A stretch of 5,505 nt of DNA from Fimbriimonadaceae bacterium. Lineage in GTDB: Bacteria > Armatimonadota > Fimbriimonadia > Fimbriimonadales > Fimbriimonadaceae. The DNA lies in contig CANFJD010000191.1 of assembly GCA_947447315.1 (NCBI GenBank), positions 1 through 5,505 of the forward strand. Direction: 5' to 3'. Position 1 is the stretch's first letter. Every line of letters starts with the position of its first letter. Made by a program: the position numbers and the translations under genes. Of the stretch, positions 1 through 5,145 are shown in pieces. The notes under the pieces were generated by a model. It made no database searches and was not told where the DNA came from. It worked only from the letters and a program-made list of their open reading frames with translations.

Positions 1-762
1 GCGGCGCAATTTCGCATTCTGGACGAACCGATCTTGCGCCGCTTGATCGAGCGCGGCGCCACCCCGGATGTTTTTACTGCCGTCATTTTGGATGATACTG
101 ATCTCTTGAACCGACTGCTAGAATCGGATCTGGGGGCGATTTCTCGTCGTCCGCTCGATCCCGGAAATCCATGGATTCCCGCGGCACCGGGAGCGCATAT
201 CTATAGTTACACCATCGGTAACGTAGCGCTACATCAATTGGCCACCCACCATGGTCGGGAGAAAACCTACCGGTTGCTTTGGGAAAGGTCCGGTCCCGGC
301 CTCCGACTGGTGATGGCTGCTTGGCGGGGCGACCGCGAAGCCGCGCAAATGCTGCTGGCCGAGAATCCTAACCGCTTACCGACTCTCGGGTCGCATGACT
401 TGCGACTGCTGCCCGACGCCGCTTGGGCTCGGAAGACCGATTGCGTGCGGTTACTGCTGGAACTGGGATTTGACCCCAACATTCGCGGGGGCGAGGCGTC
501 TACGGCCATCGATCGGGCGGCTTTCCACGGTTTCGATGATGTGATTGAGGCCATCTTGCCGTATCAGCCAGACTTGACCGTTCGCAATGCTTACGGCGGC
601 ACTCCGCTGGGGGCATGCATTTACGGGTCGATTCATGGTTGGCGGAAGGATGGCGACTATCCTCGCAGCGTCCGATTACTGTTGGACGCAGGGGCACCGC
701 CTCCCGAGACGGTGAGCGGCAGTCCCGAAGTGCAGGCGGTTCTTCGTGAATACGTGAAGTAG
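1..762 (+). CDS. Ankyrin-repeat protein, C-terminal part (5' end outside window)
   Basis: The reading frame is open from the first base (AAQFRILDEPILRR...) to TAG at 760-762, giving 253 codons. The true start therefore probably lies upstream; the TTG at 34 is only an internal candidate. The protein shows degenerate ankyrin repeats, a helix-turn-helix scaffold for protein-protein contacts. Visible repeat cores include TAVILDDTDLLNRLLES, RLVMAAWRGDREAAQMLLAE, DCVRLLLELGFDPNIRGG followed by AIDRAAFHGFDDVIEAILP, and NAYGGTPLGACIYG followed by SVRLLLDAGA. The GFDPN and DAGA turns and the TPLGA segment match the ankyrin consensus (TPLHxAA...VxLLLxxGADxN). I see no signal peptide or membrane segment in this part and no enzymatic domain, so its partner and role cannot be told. 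It converges on the next gene with 3 bp between stops. The fold call is fairly sure; function is unknown. Confidence 0.85.
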   Translation, partial: AAQFRILDEPILRRLIERGATPDVFTAVILDDTDLLNRLLESDLGAISRRPLDPGNPWIPAAPGAHIYSYTIGNVALHQLATHHGREKTYRLLWERSGPGLRLVMAAWRGDREAAQMLLAENPNRLPTLGSHDLRLLPDAAWARKTDCVRLLLELGFDPNIRGGEASTAIDRAAFHGFDDVIEAILPYQPDLTVRNAYGGTPLGACIYGSIHGWRKDGDYPRSVRLLLDAGAPPPETVSGSPEVQAVLREYVK

Positions 763-765
763 CGT

Positions 766-1416
766 CTAGAACTGCCGGTTCTTGAGGCGAGTGATATCAA
801 ACTTGGCGGTGTCGGCGATGGCCATCACCGCCATCACGCCGGCTTGAACGGGATCGGAAACCACCAAATCAGCATGAGCGGGCACGCTGCCCGCCATGTT
901 CAAACTGATTACGGGGATTCCCGTCTCCGCCCTGAGTTGATCAATCGCAGTCGAAATCGCCCCGCCCATTAAGCTTCCGGCTAGGACCAATATGGAAGCC
1001 CTCGGGAGGCGGGCCACCGCCCGCACCGCTTCGGCCAGGTTTTCCTCGCCGACCAGAGCGATGGTGTCCACGGAGATGCGCTCTCCGCGAAGGTTATGGC
1101 GGTCGGCTTCTCCTACTGCTCCAATCACCACCTGCGCCACTTGGGCTCCGCCGCCGATCACGATAACCCGCTTTCCAAAGACCGTCGTTGCACTGGAGAC
1201 GGACTCCACGCGTGTGACCGTGGGAATCTCGGCTAAGCGAGGCACGAGCAATTCTGGTTGCGTCAAACCGCTGATGTCGAATGTGAGTCGGACAGTTGGG
1301 CCATTCTTCAGCAGGATTCCTTCAATGTTTCCTCCTGCGTCAGCCACCACGGCCGCGACATCGCGTAAAAGCCCGGCCCGATCTTTGGCCTCTAGGGATA
1401 TTCCGAGCGCATTCAT
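766..1416 (-). CDS. ACT domain plus DUF5612-type regulatory protein
   Basis: This is a 216-residue, probably cytoplasmic protein. Residues 1-75 look like an ACT domain, a small-ligand-binding regulatory fold often sensing amino acids; the segment DRAGLLRDVAAVVADAGGNI (12-30) is the typical ACT loop and first helix. Residues 80-216 resemble the DUF5612 region that I recall from ACT proteins of methanogenic archaea. They contain a Rossmann-like turn (KRVIVIGGGAQVAQV, 82-96), the distinctive EADRHNLRGERISVDTIALVGE block (103-124) and a GIPVISLNMAGSVPAHADLVVSDP block (166-189). The start is ATG at 1416. Upstream on this strand is a TTTATA hexamer 5 nt away and no Shine-Dalgarno sequence. It is divergent from msrB across 15 bp and convergent with the ankyrin gene. 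No ligand or target is established; a ligand-responsive regulatory role is inference from the ACT domain. The domain identification is from memory of family motifs. Confidence 0.8.
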   Translation of the reverse strand: MNALGISLEAKDRAGLLRDVAAVVADAGGNIEGILLKNGPTVRLTFDISGLTQPELLVPRLAEIPTVTRVESVSSATTVFGKRVIVIGGGAQVAQVVIGAVGEADRHNLRGERISVDTIALVGEENLAEAVRAVARLPRASILVLAGSLMGGAISTAIDQLRAETGIPVISLNMAGSVPAHADLVVSDPVQAGVMAVMAIADTAKFDITRLKNRQF

Positions 1417-1431
1417 GACGTTATAAACAGT
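1417..1431. promoter_or_regulatory. Candidate symmetric bidirectional promoter with shared TTATAA -10
   Basis: The whole gap between two divergent start codons is 15 bp, and at its centre (1421-1426) sits TTATAA, which reads the same on both strands. It lies 4 nt from the ATG of the ACT gene (-) and 5 nt from the GTG of msrB (+), close to the spacing expected if each transcript starts at or near its start codon. No Shine-Dalgarno sequence fits in the gap, and I could not recognise a TTGACA-like -35 on either strand. Shared, symmetric -10 elements driving divergent transcription are known in bacteria; their use here is inference. Confidence 0.5.
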
Positions 1432-1989
1432 GTGAATAAATCGTTATCATTCGTGTCGCTCGCCTTGCTGCTGGGCGTGGGTCTTTACGTTCTTTCCTTC
1501 AATCGCGCGATTGCCCAAGTTCCGGAGATGCGACCACCAGACGAGGCCAAGGGTATCGCGGGCCCGACTCCTGGTTCGCCAAAACGAAAGGACAAAGTTG
1601 TGCTAACGGATGCCCAGTGGAAGAAGCGTTTGACCGCCAAGCAGTACGAAATCCTTCGTGCCCATGGCACCGAAGCGGCGTTTTGTGGTCGATTCCACGA
1701 CAATCACCTAACTGGAGTGTATTCATGTGCGGGATGCAACCTGCCGCTGTTCCAGTCGAACGCGAAATTCGATTCGGGCACCGGATGGCCGAGCTTCTTT
1801 CAGCCGGTGAGCAAGCTGAATACGTGGACCCGCAAGGACACCAGCTACGGCATGGTTCGGGATGAAGTGCTCTGCGCCCGCTGCGATGGTCACCTCGGTC
1901 ATGTTTTCGACGACGGCCCATCGGATAAAGGCGGCTTGCGCTTTTGCATCAATTCCGACGCGCTGCTGTTTAAAGAGACTAAAAAGTAG
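1432..1989 (+). CDS. msrB: Exported peptide-methionine (R)-S-oxide reductase MsrB
   Basis: MsrB reduces the R-form of methionine sulfoxide in proteins, repairing oxidative damage. This 185-residue protein begins with a hydrophobic signal peptide (about 1-29, ending AIA before Q29), so it probably acts outside the cytoplasm. A low-complexity Pro/Lys-rich linker (30-56) precedes the catalytic domain. Two CxxC zinc pairs are present (C99/C102 and C148/C151). The conserved blocks SGTGWPSFF (115-123), SYGM (138-141) and HLGHVFDDGP (154-163) are intact, and the catalytic cysteine is C172 in RFCINS. The usual resolving-cysteine position (SGCGWPSF in many homologues) is Thr117, while C85 in AAFCGRF may take that role, as reported for some MsrBs. 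The start is GTG at 1432, supported by the signal peptide beginning there; it lacks a Shine-Dalgarno sequence. It is not fused to MsrA. The family call is very secure. Confidence 0.96.
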   Translation: MNKSLSFVSLALLLGVGLYVLSFNRAIAQVPEMRPPDEAKGIAGPTPGSPKRKDKVVLTDAQWKKRLTAKQYEILRAHGTEAAFCGRFHDNHLTGVYSCAGCNLPLFQSNAKFDSGTGWPSFFQPVSKLNTWTRKDTSYGMVRDEVLCARCDGHLGHVFDDGPSDKGGLRFCINSDALLFKETKK

Positions 1990-2010
1990 CCCTCCGCCCT
2001 GACTGAAGCA

Positions 2011-2051
2011 GAACCTCATGCTGGTTCCTCAAGCGACTGGGAATTGAGGAA
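2011..2051 (+). repeat. Overlapping inverted repeats downstream of msrB (possible terminator)
   Basis: Two hairpins compete here. The first is GAACC (2011-2015) with GGTTC (2023-2027), loop 7 nt. The second, stronger one is TTCCTCAA (2025-2032) with TTGAGGAA (2044-2051), a perfect 8-bp stem with an 11-nt loop. They share bases 2025-2027, so both cannot form at once. A second CCTCA copy at 2014-2018 can also pair with TGAGG. The structure starts 22 nt after the msrB stop, a natural place for a terminator, but no T-run follows either stem. It may help termination, stabilise the mRNA end, or be chance. Confidence 0.35.
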
Positions 2052-2174
2052 GTGCGCATCATGGTAGCGGCCCAAGTGCTATGTGAATCGGTGTCCGCGT
2101 GTCCGTCATCTTTTCGGAGGCGGATGTCGACTTTGCCAACCGAGATTGTATCGTTAAGAGGGTAAGACTGCGAA

Positions 2175-2594
2175 ATGGGTGCCATTTTCCTGAATGCCGA
2201 CCTCATGCTAAAGGCTCGGTTCGACCTGCGCACCTTGGCGAGCGCCCTGACGAGTAACGGCCTCTATTTGCTTGGCGATGTCACCGTCAAGGGAGGGGTC
2301 TGGAGGGCGACTTTCGAGTCAAATCTGGTGCGGCCGACTTCGGAGCGGGCCATCGCTAGTATTCTCGCGGCGGTTGAGAGCCTGGATGACAATCAGCACC
2401 AGGCTTGGCAGGGATGTCTTACCCGTTGCCTCGACCTCGGATACCAATGCGGCAACGGGTCGTTCGAGTCCACAAGCTTAATCGACAACCAAACTATCGC
2501 TAAGATTGCCAGCGCGGGAGCCACTTTGGCAGTGACGATCTATCGAAGTCCCGAGCGAGGATTGACGAATTCCGCCGACCCACAAGGTGACTGA
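2175..2594 (+). CDS. Small uncharacterised protein (weak DUF4279-like pattern)
   Basis: This 139-residue protein has no signal peptide or membrane segment and is probably cytoplasmic. I do not recognise it with certainty. The codons favour G/C third positions like the neighbours, and no competing frame looks better, so it is probably a real gene. The pattern suggests a small alpha/beta fold: a helix LRTLASALTSNGL (18-30), strands LLGDVTVKG and VWRATFES (32-49), a helix SERAIASILAAVESL (56-70), a WQGCLTRCLDLGYQCG segment (78-93) and a final IAKIASAGATLAVTIYR (108-124). The last part, an 'ia..Ga.l.v.iY' ending, recalls DUF4279 proteins, but only loosely. Three cysteines (C81, C85, C92) are clustered without a clear metal-site signature. 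The start is the first ATG after an in-frame TAA at 2163-2165; M11 (2205) is an alternative. It sits alone between intergenic stretches of 185 bp upstream and 148 bp downstream, probably its own transcription unit. Confidence 0.68.
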   Translation: MGAIFLNADLMLKARFDLRTLASALTSNGLYLLGDVTVKGGVWRATFESNLVRPTSERAIASILAAVESLDDNQHQAWQGCLTRCLDLGYQCGNGSFESTSLIDNQTIAKIASAGATLAVTIYRSPERGLTNSADPQGD

Positions 2595-2742
2595 GCCCCC
2601 CAGACAGGCGGCTTATGTCTTCTCCTTAACCTGTTGCACAGGGCCGGAATCCGGAGTGGACGAAGCGGAGGATGGGTCGATGAATTTTCCGTGAGTGTCG
2701 ATTGGTCAAACGTTAAATCACTTCCGGGAATACACTAGAGTA
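2595..2742. other. Intergenic region upstream of the glycoside hydrolase
   Basis: This 148-bp stretch carries no convincing ORF. It holds two small dyads: AGACA (2602-2606) with TGTCT (2616-2620), which could be a weak hairpin just after the preceding stop, and the near-perfect palindrome CCGGA-A-TCCGG (2644-2654), about 77 bp before the proposed -10. The latter could be an operator for regulation of the glucanase, but arms of 5 bp can arise by chance. The 3' end contains the candidate promoter at 2731-2736. Confidence 0.3.
2731..2742 (+). promoter_or_regulatory. Candidate -10 (TACACT) for leaderless start of the GH5 gene
   Basis: TACACT (2731-2736) matches the TAnnnT core of a sigma-70-type -10 and is followed by exactly 6 nt (AGAGTA) before the ATG at 2743. 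Transcription would then begin at or next to the A of the ATG. No Shine-Dalgarno sequence is visible, and no -35 lies at the usual 16-18 bp (TTGGTC at 2702 is 23 bp away). This site also argues that translation starts at 2743 rather than at the upstream GTG at 2695. Confidence 0.42.
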
Positions 2743-4527
2743 ATGCTGTCGGCAGTCGCTTTGTCCTTGGTTTTGGCGGGAGGATTGCCGCCCCTGCGTC
2801 CCGTCGGGGAACTGCTGCTAGACCCCAAGGGAAAACCGGTGACCCTCAAGGGATGCAACCTCGGCAATTGGCTGGTGCAGGAGTTTTGGATGTTCGGCAT
2901 GCCGGGCGTTGATCCCGATCAATACGGATTTGAAGCGAAACTCGCCCAGAGATTGGGCGAAGCCCGAAAGGACCAAATCATGGATACCTTTCGGGAATCG
3001 TGGATGACGGAGCGTGACTGGAGGATCATTCAGAGTTACGGATTCAATCTGGTCCGGTTGCCGATGAACTATCGCTTATTTGAGAGCGACGAAAACCCAA
3101 AAACTCTGCGACCGAACGCATTTAAGTGGATTGACCGTGCGGTGAATGAAGCGGAGAAGCACGGCATGTACGTGATCCTGGACCTGCACGGCATCCAAGG
3201 TGGTCAGAGCGTTTATGACCATACCGGGCGTCGCGACCAAAATAAGATTTGGACCGAACCCGCCAACCAAGAACGCGCCGCGTGGTTGTGGGGGCAGATT
3301 GCCGCCCGGTATCGCAATCGGAATGCCGTGGTTGCATACGACCTGTTTAACGAGCCTTACGGTGGCACCAAGCCTCAACAGGTGGAACTATTCAAGCGCC
3401 TGTATCCGGCGGTCCGTGCGGCAGATCCTAATAAGCTCATCTTCGCCCACGGTAATTACGACGACTTTCAGCATTACGGAGATCCCAAGAAGAATGGTTG
3501 GAAAAACGTTGGCTTCCAAATGCATTACTACCCCGGCTTGTTCGGAAACGGGTCGCCTACGCCGCTCACCCATACTTACCACCTTCAGGGCTTGGAATCC
3601 GTCGAGAAAGTTCAAAATCGCCTGAATGTTCCATTCCTCATCGGCGAATTCAACGTGGTTTTTGATGCCGCCGGCGGAGCGGGAATGATGCAGCGGTACT
3701 ACGACCTTTACGCCAAAAATCATTGGCTAGGAACGATGTGGGCGTATAAAGTTCTGTCCGCCGACGGTGGGAATAAGGACTCTTGGGGCATGGTTGCGAA
3801 CACCCAGAAAACACGCCGAATTGATCCCGACAAATCCTCATTTGAAGAAATGATCACTTGGGCAAAGTCATTTGCAACCGAGCCGCTCAGCGTAAACGAA
3901 CCCCTGCGAAAGGCGCTCACGGCTAAGAACCCAGTCCTTCCCAAACTTCCCGCAATCCCCGCCGCAATTTGGGAGGCGCCGAAGGATGACTCGATTCCGG
4001 GTTGGGATATTGTCGATATCGGCGGGGCAAAGAAAGGCGGGTTGGTTAAAGAAAACGGAGCCATTACGGTCTACGGTAGTGGCGACGATATTTGGAATCA
4101 GCAAGATGCTTTCCGATTTATCTCTCGCCCGGCCGCCGGGGATTTCTCTATAACCGTCCGGATCGATTCCCTTCTTGAGACAAATTCTTACGCGAAAGCC
4201 GGACTGATGCTGAGATCATCGTATGAAGCGAATTCCGCGTTTGTCATGATTTCGGCATTCCCGTCGGGCGAGCTCCAACTCGCTTCCCGCGCCGCAACCG
4301 GGGCCACCGCATCCGGGGCAGAATCCACCCGAGACTGGAAGTTTGGTGATCGCATTCGCCTCACCCGCTCTGGTGACACGGTTACCGCCTGGTACGAAAC
4401 CTCGGCTGGCTGGCAAAAGTTGGGATCCGTGCCTTCGACCGGTCGGGGAAGTGTCGGCGTAGCGGTACTCAGCCATAGTCCAGACCGCATGACCAAAGCC
4501 GTAATCCGAGACCTCACGCAGGATTAG
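2743..4527 (+). CDS. Exported GH5 family glycoside hydrolase (beta-glucanase/cellulase-like) with C-terminal concanavalin A-like domain
   Basis: This 594-residue protein is predicted to hydrolyse beta-glucosidic bonds outside the cytoplasm. A short hydrophobic signal (MLSAVALSLVLAGG, 1-14) precedes the GH5 barrel (about 22-380). The set of GH5 active-site residues is complete: R105 (NLVRLP), H149 (DLHG), N203 and acid/base E204 (LFNEP), H261/Y263 (MHYY), nucleophile E302 (LIGEFN) and W333 (MWAYK). The opening GCNLGNWLVQEFW and WMTERDW motifs resemble GH5 exo-beta-1,3-glucanase-like members as much as cellulases, so the exact substrate is open. After a Pro-rich linker (about 395-412), residues 416-594 form a jelly-roll of the DUF1349/concanavalin A-like type (GSGDDIWNQQDAFRF, SYAKAGLMLRSS), probably carbohydrate- or surface-binding. 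I chose ATG 2743. An in-frame GTG at 2695 would add 16 residues, but these use codons rare in this window (TTA, AGA, GTA) and overlap the candidate promoter. The longer form would supply basic residues before the hydrophobic core, so it is not excluded. Confidence 0.92.
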   Translation: MLSAVALSLVLAGGLPPLRPVGELLLDPKGKPVTLKGCNLGNWLVQEFWMFGMPGVDPDQYGFEAKLAQRLGEARKDQIMDTFRESWMTERDWRIIQSYGFNLVRLPMNYRLFESDENPKTLRPNAFKWIDRAVNEAEKHGMYVILDLHGIQGGQSVYDHTGRRDQNKIWTEPANQERAAWLWGQIAARYRNRNAVVAYDLFNEPYGGTKPQQVELFKRLYPAVRAADPNKLIFAHGNYDDFQHYGDPKKNGWKNVGFQMHYYPGLFGNGSPTPLTHTYHLQGLESVEKVQNRLNVPFLIGEFNVVFDAAGGAGMMQRYYDLYAKNHWLGTMWAYKVLSADGGNKDSWGMVANTQKTRRIDPDKSSFEEMITWAKSFATEPLSVNEPLRKALTAKNPVLPKLPAIPAAIWEAPKDDSIPGWDIVDIGGAKKGGLVKENGAITVYGSGDDIWNQQDAFRFISRPAAGDFSITVRIDSLLETNSYAKAGLMLRSSYEANSAFVMISAFPSGELQLASRAATGATASGAESTRDWKFGDRIRLTRSGDTVTAWYETSAGWQKLGSVPSTGRGSVGVAVLSHSPDRMTKAVIRDLTQD

Positions 4528-4571
4528 GCCCAGCGCAGGAATTCGACGGAACACTGGTGGAAATAGAAACG

Positions 4572-4582
4572 TTTAGAGTATC
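4572..4582 (+). promoter_or_regulatory. Candidate -10 next to the thioredoxin-like gene start
   Basis: The 55-bp gap after the GH5 stop ends with GTTTAGAGTATC directly before the GTG at 4583. TTTAGA (4572-4577) lies 5 nt from the start codon, and TAGAGT (4574-4579) lies 3 nt from it. Either could act as a -10 for a leaderless or nearly leaderless transcript. No Shine-Dalgarno sequence and no convincing -35 are visible. The gene could instead be co-transcribed with the GH5 gene, because no clear terminator separates them. Confidence 0.33.
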
Positions 4583-5053
4583 GTGAAATCGATGAAAGGT
4601 CTTACAAAACTTGCGGCTCTCGCTGCTCTCTCGGTCGTAACGGCCGTCTCGTTCGCGGGCGATCTCAAGTGGGAGACCGACGCCAATAAGGCGATGGCCC
4701 TCAGCAAGAAGACCGGCAAGCCGATCCTCGCCGATTTCACCGGTTCCGACTGGTGCGGCTGGTGCATCCGCCTGCACAAAGAAGTTTTCGACACTCCGTC
4801 GTTCGCCAAATGGGCCAGCAGCAAGGTGATCTTGCTGGAGCTGGACTATCCGCAATCCAAGCCGCAGTCCGCTGAGCTTAAGAAGCAGAACGCTGGTCTG
4901 GCTCAGAAGTACAAGATCGAGGGTTACCCCACCATCCTATTCCTGAACGCCAGCGGCAAGGTTCTTGGACAGTACGGATACGATAGCGGCGGACCCAGCA
5001 AGTGGATCCCCAACGCCGAAAAGCTCATCGCCGGCAAGAAGATCGAGCAGTAA
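4583..5053 (+). CDS. Exported thioredoxin-fold protein with CGWC active site
   Basis: This 156-residue protein has a clear signal peptide (basic n-region MKSMKGLTK, hydrophobic 9-23, cleavage likely after AVSFA at 25). It should therefore work in the periplasm or at the cell surface. The rest is a thioredoxin-like domain. The strand PILADFTGSDWCGWC (47-61) brings the redox pair C58/C61, and YPTILFLN (115-122) holds the expected cis-proline P116. The TGSDWCGWC signature belongs to the thioredoxin family members common in planctomycetes and related bacteria (Thioredoxin_7-like). Such proteins act as disulfide reductases or oxidases; the direction and partners are unknown here. The exported MsrB upstream is a possible client, by inference only. 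Codons are strongly biased to C/G endings (AAG, ATC, CTC, GCC), more so than in the GH5 gene, suggesting good expression. The start is GTG at 4583; ATG 4592 would also keep a signal peptide. It ends with a strong terminator. Confidence 0.92.
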   Translation: MKSMKGLTKLAALAALSVVTAVSFAGDLKWETDANKAMALSKKTGKPILADFTGSDWCGWCIRLHKEVFDTPSFAKWASSKVILLELDYPQSKPQSAELKKQNAGLAQKYKIEGYPTILFLNASGKVLGQYGYDSGGPSKWIPNAEKLIAGKKIEQ

Positions 5054-5061
5054 GCCAGAGG

Positions 5062-5099
5062 AAAATGCCCGACCAACTACGAGTTGGTCGGGCATTTTT
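5062..5099 (+). terminator. Rho-independent terminator of the thioredoxin-like gene
   Basis: A perfect 17-bp inverted repeat runs from 5062-5078 to 5082-5098 with a 3-nt loop (ACG). Its GC-rich core is GCCCGACC pairing with GGTCGGGC, and the 3' arm runs into TTTTT (5095-5099). It begins 8 nt after the TAA stop. The matching A-run on the 5' side (5062-5065) could give weak termination on the opposite strand too. It separates this gene from the following dioxygenase gene. Confidence 0.95.
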
Positions 5100-5132
5100 C
5101 ATTTACTCGTGCCGATAGATCACCAATCCCGG

Positions 5133-5145
5133 TTTAATAGAGAAT
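5133..5145 (+). promoter_or_regulatory. Candidate -10 (TTTAAT) for the PhyH-type gene
   Basis: Because a strong terminator lies just upstream, the next gene needs its own promoter in the 46 bp at 5100-5145. TTTAAT (5133-5138) is the best -10 match and is followed by 7 nt (AGAGAAT) before ATG 5146, again fitting a leaderless transcript. AGAG is at most a very weak ribosome-binding site. No -35 is recognised at 16-18 bp. Confidence 0.42.

Noticed and set aside
992..1426. A 144-codon plus-strand ORF antisense to the ACT/DUF5612 gene
   Set aside because: Its translation is low-complexity and Ser/Arg/Thr/Pro-rich with no family pattern, while the opposite strand encodes clear ACT and Rossmann-like motifs.
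1499..1921. A 140-codon minus-strand ORF and an 82-codon plus-strand ORF within msrB
   Set aside because: The MsrB frame carries all zinc and catalytic residues; the others are shadows with atypical composition.
2695..2742. GTG at 2695 as the start of the GH5 gene
   Set aside because: The 16 extra codons include TTA, AGA and GTA, unusual for this window, there is no ribosome-binding site, and they overlap a well-placed -10. It remains possible because it adds basic residues before the signal sequence core.
4528..4582. Terminator between the GH5 and thioredoxin-like genes
   Set aside because: Only a 4-bp CCAG/CTGG pairing could be found, with no T-run, so no terminator is claimed.
4514..4855. 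A minus-strand ORF spanning the GH5 end and the thioredoxin-like gene start
   Set aside because: It covers the signal peptide and CGWC region of a well-supported gene and has no family resemblance.
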